Below, in pieces: positions 50,519 through 54,489 of a stretch of DNA of 54,489 nucleotides. The position numbers were made by a program, and so were the translations under genes. The notes below the pieces were generated by a model. The model was given only the letters and a program-made list of their open reading frames with translations. It was not told the DNA's origin and made no database searches. How positions within the stretch are numbered: the first letter of the stretch is position 1; each line of letters begins with the position of its first letter. This DNA is from Bacteroidota bacterium (lineage in GTDB: Bacteria > Bacteroidota > Ignavibacteria > Kryptoniales > JAKASW01), in assembly GCA_021845665.1 (NCBI GenBank), contig JAJZVO010000027.1, positions 1 to 54,489 of the forward strand, in the 5' to 3' direction.

Positions 50519-50565
50519 TCGTTATTAAACGAATAGTTCGAACAAATTAGTTAGAGGAGTACCAA

Positions 50566-53500
50566 ATGAAACGAAAAATCCTGCTAAGCCAGATGGCCCT
50601 CGTCTGTTTCCTCTTGAGCCAGACCGCCATCGCTCGGGCTGCGGAAGTCGGAGCGAGATCGGATAACAAGATTGATCCTCCTGCCGCAAGTCTGCTGTTG
50701 CTTCAGTACCCGACCCTTTCGAAGACGAAAATCGCTTTCGAGTACGGAGGCGAGATCTGGACAGTGAACCGCAAAGGAGGAACGGCTCATCGCCTCGTTA
50801 CAGGAACTGATGTCCTGACCTATCCGATTTTTTCCCCGGACGGCTCGATGATAGCGTACACCGGCACTTACGACGACAATACTGACGTGTATGTCGTCTC
50901 AGCCAACGGCGGCGAACCGACGCGCCTAACGTACCATCCCGGCCCGGACGTCGCGGTGGGCTGGACGCCGGACGGAAAAGACGTGCTGTTCCGCTCCCAC
51001 CGGTACAGCTATTCGGATCCCGATCAACTTTTCACAGTTCCGGTTACAGGAGGTTTTCCACAGGAGCTTCCACTGGCCATGGCAGAAACAGGGGCATTCT
51101 CGCCGAGCGGCGCCAGGATAGCATATGTTCCGAATTTTCAATGGGAGCCTTTCTGGAAAGGATATCGCGGTGGACAGACAACACCGATCTGGATCGCGAA
51201 GCTTTCGAATTCCAGCGTCGTGAAAATTCCGAGAGAGGGAGCCAACTACAACGATCCCATGTGGGTTGGCGACAAAATCTATTACCTCTCCGACCAGGAC
51301 GGACCTATAACACTGTTCTCATATAATGTCGATACGAAGAAGATTACCCGCCTCATAGATAATAAAGGATTCGACATTACGTCTGCATCAGCCGGGCCGG
51401 GCGGGATTGTCTATTCCCAGTTCGGCCAGATTTTCATCTACGATTTCGCGACCAAAGAATCGCATCCGGTTCATATAACCGTGTCAGGCGATCTTCCCCA
51501 GTTGAGGCCGCATTTCGAAAAAGTGGCCGATCAGATTTCCAATTATGATATTTCTCCAAACGGCGTGCGGGCAGTATTCCAGGCACATGGCGACATTCTG
51601 ACTGTACCCGCGAAGCACGGGAGTATCGAGGATATCACCAGCAGCCCCGGCGTCGAGGACCGCAATCCGGCCTGGTCTCCAAACGGGAAGTGGATCGCCT
51701 ATTTCTCGGACAGGGACGGCGAATACGACCTGTATGTCAGGAGCCAGGACGGTATAGGGAAACCGAGGAAGATCACACTCTGGCAGAAGAGCGCATTTTA
51801 TTATCAGCCGACCTGGTCGCCCGACAGTAAGAAGATCGCGTTCAGCGACCAGAAGCTGAATCTGTGGTATGTCGATCTTTCTCAGAAAGACCCCAGGCCG
51901 ATCAAGGTAGACACCGACAACTACGCAGAGCTGAACGAGTTCGATCAGAGCTGGTCGCCGGACAGCCGCTGGATTGCCTATACAAAGGTGCTTCCAAATT
52001 ACATGCATGCGATCTTCCTCTATTCACTGGCAGATCATAAGACCTATCAGGTAACGCACGGGAGCAGTGATTGCCTGTATCCAGCATTTGACAAGAGCGG
52101 GAAATATCTCTACTTCACCGCAAGCACAAATACGGCGCTCTCTCATGGATGGCTCGACATGACGAGGCTGGAACAGCCGGTGGAGCGGAGCGTTTACGCG
52201 CTGATATTGAGAAAAGGTATCCCTTCCCCATTTGCTCCGAACGGCGGCTTTGAAAAAGAGAAGAGCAAAACTAAGAAGAAACCTGAGACGAAGAAGGGCA
52301 AAGCAAACTCCAAGGACAGTTCCAAGACTGTCAATATCGATTTCACGGATCTGCAAGCCCGGATCATACCTCTTCCGATTCCGCCGGCAAACTACCGCTG
52401 GATGGGCAGCGGTGCAGCGGGAGAGATTTATCTGCTCCGCGGTCCCCTCGTTACGATTCCCGGGACGATGTCCGGTGCCATGAGTGTGATTAAATTCAGC
52501 CTGGGCGCGAAGAAGACCAAGACGCTTGTTCGGGGAATCACACAGTTCGCGCTTTCCTCCAACGGCTCCAAAATGCTTTACAAACAGGGCGGAAGCTGGT
52601 CGATATCCTCTACTGGCGGACCGGGTGCAGGCACTCCGGAGATACTCGACATGAGCAATATGAGAGTGTACGTCATGCCGCACGAAGAATGGGATGAGAT
52701 GTACCACGATGCCTGGAGGATCGAACGCGCATTCTTCTACAATCCGAACTTCGACGGCCTCAATATAAACGCCGCCGAGAAGGAGTTTGCGGCGTATCTC
52801 CCCGGATTGGCCAGCAGGGACGAACTCTCCTTCCTCTTCCGGGAAATGCTGAGCTACATGTCGGTCGGCCATATGTTCATCTATGGCGGCACCCAGCCGA
52901 AGATGAGCGATATCAAGGTCGGTTTGCTCGGAGCGAACTACAAAATTGAGCATGGCCGGTACAGGATAACTAGAATCTTCGGATCCGGTGCGTGGAACCC
53001 GGAGCTTTACGCGCCGCTCGCGCAGCCGCACCTGAAGGTGAAGGTTGGGGATTACATACTGGCGGTTAACGGGACTCCGATCACCGGAAGCATGAACATC
53101 TATGAAGCATTCCAGGACCTCGCGAACAAAACGGTGATCCTCACCGTCGGACCTAACCCCGGCATGAAAGGCTCGCATGATATTACCGTGAAGACGATTC
53201 CGAGCGAGTACGAACTCCGCCACAAGGCGTGGGTCGAGCACAATATGAAACTTGTCGATAAGCTGAGCGACGGAAAGATCGGATATGTCTATCTGCCGAA
53301 CACGCTCAATGCAGGCTTCAACGACTTCAACAGGGAGTTTTTCTCCCAGGTCGACAAGCAAGGAGTAATAATAGACGAGCGCTTCAATCACGGCGGATAC
53401 ATCTCCGATTATATCATCAACACGCTCCTCCAGAAGCCGATGAGCATGAATGTTACGCGCTACGGCAGGACCGCGATCTGTCCCCCGATGGCCATCTTCG

Positions 53501-53919
53501 GACCGAAAGTCATGGTGATCAATCAGTTCTCCGGTTCGGGCGGCGACGCTCTACCGTGGTATTTCAAGATGGACAAGCTCGGCACGCTGGTCGGCGAAAG
53601 GACCTGGGGCGGTCTCGTCGGTATCGGCGGTTACCCGTCGCTGATGGATGGTGGTACAGTCACCGCGCCGAGGATCGCGGTGGAGGGACTCAACGGGACT
53701 TTCCCCGTCGAAGACCACGGCATCTCTCCGAACGTGAAGGTATGGCAGAACCCCGAGCTGATGAGGGAAGGCAAGGACCCCCAGCTGGATGCTGCAGTGA
53801 AGATCGCGTTGAAGGAGCTTGCCGAACATCCGCTTCCCAAATACGAGGTGCCACCATACCGGGATTACCATCCTCAGCTCCCCCCACTCCCGGGTGCGGC
53901 GGGCAGCTCGGGTAATTGA
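50566..53919 (+). CDS. Tricorn-type serine protease (S41, beta-propeller plus PDZ)
   Basis: 1117-residue secreted protease. After the signal peptide (about 1-25) there is a long beta-propeller region of PD40-like repeats (FSPDGSMIAYTG, WSPNGKWIAYFSDRDGEYDLYV, WSPDSRWIAYTK), a Lys-rich linker near 565-590, a helical C1-like domain, a PDZ domain (LKVKVGDYILAVNGTPI) and the S41 catalytic domain. The nucleophile is Ser991 in FSGSGGDALPW; DERFNHGGY is the adjacent oxyanion-side block. It would degrade peptides in the periplasm, perhaps from glycoproteins whose glycans the neighbours remove. AGAGGAG supports ATG 50566. Confidence 0.92.
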   Translation: MKRKILLSQMALVCFLLSQTAIARAAEVGARSDNKIDPPAASLLLLQYPTLSKTKIAFEYGGEIWTVNRKGGTAHRLVTGTDVLTYPIFSPDGSMIAYTGTYDDNTDVYVVSANGGEPTRLTYHPGPDVAVGWTPDGKDVLFRSHRYSYSDPDQLFTVPVTGGFPQELPLAMAETGAFSPSGARIAYVPNFQWEPFWKGYRGGQTTPIWIAKLSNSSVVKIPREGANYNDPMWVGDKIYYLSDQDGPITLFSYNVDTKKITRLIDNKGFDITSASAGPGGIVYSQFGQIFIYDFATKESHPVHITVSGDLPQLRPHFEKVADQISNYDISPNGVRAVFQAHGDILTVPAKHGSIEDITSSPGVEDRNPAWSPNGKWIAYFSDRDGEYDLYVRSQDGIGKPRKITLWQKSAFYYQPTWSPDSKKIAFSDQKLNLWYVDLSQKDPRPIKVDTDNYAELNEFDQSWSPDSRWIAYTKVLPNYMHAIFLYSLADHKTYQVTHGSSDCLYPAFDKSGKYLYFTASTNTALSHGWLDMTRLEQPVERSVYALILRKGIPSPFAPNGGFEKEKSKTKKKPETKKGKANSKDSSKTVNIDFTDLQARIIPLPIPPANYRWMGSGAAGEIYLLRGPLVTIPGTMSGAMSVIKFSLGAKKTKTLVRGITQFALSSNGSKMLYKQGGSWSISSTGGPGAGTPEILDMSNMRVYVMPHEEWDEMYHDAWRIERAFFYNPNFDGLNINAAEKEFAAYLPGLASRDELSFLFREMLSYMSVGHMFIYGGTQPKMSDIKVGLLGANYKIEHGRYRITRIFGSGAWNPELYAPLAQPHLKVKVGDYILAVNGTPITGSMNIYEAFQDLANKTVILTVGPNPGMKGSHDITVKTIPSEYELRHKAWVEHNMKLVDKLSDGKIGYVYLPNTLNAGFNDFNREFFSQVDKQGVIIDERFNHGGYISDYIINTLLQKPMSMNVTRYGRTAICPPMAIFGPKVMVINQFSGSGGDALPWYFKMDKLGTLVGERTWGGLVGIGGYPSLMDGGTVTAPRIAVEGLNGTFPVEDHGISPNVKVWQNPELMREGKDPQLDAAVKIALKELAEHPLPKYEVPPYRDYHPQLPPLPGAAGSSGN

Positions 53920-53942
53920 GCGGTAATAGCCTATCACATCCC

Positions 53943-53974
53943 TCCCCGGCAGCGGACGGTATCCCTGCCGGGGA
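53943..53974 (+). terminator. GC-rich hairpin after the tricorn gene
   Basis: TCCCCGGCAG pairs with CTGCCGGGGA over a 12-base loop, 24 bp after the stop. No T-run follows, but its strength and position make it the likely transcript end. Confidence 0.5.
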
Positions 53975-54014
53975 ACGGAGACTCATGAAGTGTGTTGAGC
54001 GGTGCCGATGAGTT

Positions 54015-54061
54015 GGGGGCCGAGACCATAAGTAAAAAAAGCTGGTGATATTTCGGCCCCC
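54015..54061. other. Long-loop inverted repeat in the 3' intergenic region
   Basis: GGGGGCCGA pairs perfectly with TCGGCCCCC across 29 bases containing an A7 run. Together with the neighbouring hairpins at 53943 and 54334, it makes this gene-free stretch (53920-54364) unusually structured. No tRNA or known RNA family was recognised. Confidence 0.35.
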
Positions 54062-54333
54062 GCCAGAGGGCCGGATGGTGTACCATTATGTGAAGTCGAG
54101 ATTTACTCACGCCGACTCCAAGGCACCGAGTCGAAGGAGTTGTGTTCGGTTCAAGTCGGGTGCCCCTTCCTGTGTCGTTGCTTCTGAATTTTCTCAACCA
54201 AGGCCCAATCCTGATTTTTAACCCGCGAATTCTCTTATTTGCATCTCACTCCTACAGGTATTAGCTGGCCTCCATGAGCTGTCGTTCTCTCCACAGCTCG
54301 TCAATTGTGCGAGAATTGAAGATTTCAGCGGAA

Positions 54334-54357
54334 AAAACCGGTGCTTGCACCGGTTTT
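54334..54357. terminator. Bidirectional Rho-independent terminator
   Basis: AAAACCGGTGC-TT-GCACCGGTTTT is a perfect hairpin with A/T tails on both sides, so it can terminate in either direction. It stands seven bases before the predicted group II intron start. Confidence 0.75.
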
Positions 54358-54364
54358 CTTATTC

Positions 54365-54489
54365 GTGCGCCCGGCAGGGCGCATCTGCTTGGAGATGCAC
54401 CTGCGAGAGCAGGTAAGATCTTTACACACCCGAGAGGGGGAAGTGTTAGTCGGACGGCAAGGGTGCCTGCCGTGAGGCAGGATCTGAAG
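54365..54489 (+). mobile_element. 5' end of a bacterial group II intron, cut by window edge
   Basis: From 54365 the sequence starts GTGCGCCCGGCAGGGCGC, matching the conserved group II intron 5' end (GTGYG) and its first stem. It continues with further short hairpins (CCTGC-GAGA-GCAGG) and a stretch GTCGGACGGCAAGGGTG followed by GTGAGGCAGGATCTGAAG. From memory, this closely resembles the domain I region of bacterial introns (GGGTGTCC..GTGAGGTGGAATCTGAAGG). The intron-encoded reverse transcriptase and 3' end would lie beyond the window. It sits just after a terminator hairpin, a site typical of group IIC introns. Confidence 0.75.

Noticed and set aside
52024-53391. Long minus-strand open frame (455 codons) inside the tricorn gene
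   Set aside because: It is antisense to a gene with clear domain structure and conserved active site, and its translation shows no protein-like motifs. Codon bias of the sense gene explains it.
54100-54175. tRNA-like stretch with GGTTCAAGTC
   Set aside because: The putative T-loop lacks complementary stem bases, and no acceptor or anticodon stem can be drawn.

Overview
The window looks like chromosome from a member of the Bacteroidota/Ignavibacteria side of the FCB group. Two secreted proteins end in type IX secretion (T9SS) type A sorting domains with the YPNPFNPTT signature typical of Ignavibacteria-like genomes. There is a TonB-dependent receptor with an N-terminal carboxypeptidase-regulatory-like domain, and OmpH/Skp-like and PorT-like outer-membrane genes. 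No SusD is visible. Protein-coding density is high, and the taxon assignment is inference.

Region 1 (1-19901, all + strand) is a coherent beta-galactan/galactoside utilisation locus. It holds a GH35 beta-galactosidase (cut by the left edge), a GH53 endo-galactanase without a sorting tail, a 1.35-kb regulatory gap, a TonB-dependent receptor, a T9SS-exported beta-helix protein, a GH2 beta-galactosidase, a second GH53 carrying a T9SS tail, a second GH2, then galK, galT and galM. Together these could cut beta-1,4-galactan at the cell surface, import oligomers, release galactose in the periplasm and feed it into the Leloir pathway; galE is not in the window. The gap before the receptor holds two identical 14-bp palindromes (TGTTAGCGCTAACA), each about 40 bp after a TTGACA element. 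They look like LacI-family operators and are the strongest regulatory signal here.

Region 2 (19902-22200) has a beta-barrel-like gene that appears frameshifted and a radical SAM protein of unknown substrate.

Region 3 (22400-31218) is a signalling cluster: a four-PAS HisKA_3 kinase with its NarL-type regulator, a lone receiver coupled to a PAS-GAF kinase, and a REC-PAS-PAS-PAS-kinase-REC hybrid. A short stretch of broken two-component fragments follows: a second copy of part of a kinase ATPase domain, then a REC/HD remnant.

Region 4 (31219-41907) is mixed: a minus-strand lipoprotein GH2 resembling endo-beta-mannosidase/exo-glucosaminidase, a quinone oxidoreductase, an aldo/keto reductase, an ABC-2 exporter pair, a ferric-reductase-like flavohaem oxidoreductase, and divergent outer-membrane and OmpH-like genes.

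Region 5 (42465-53919) looks like a second glycan locus, aimed at N-glycan-like substrates: GH89 alpha-N-acetylglucosaminidase, GH38-like alpha-mannosidase and GH92 alpha-mannosidase, followed by a tricorn-type protease. The GH2 of region 4 would fit the core Man-beta-GlcNAc linkage.

The right edge carries a terminator hairpin followed immediately by what reads as the 5' end of a bacterial group II intron (GTGCGCCC...), cut by the window end.
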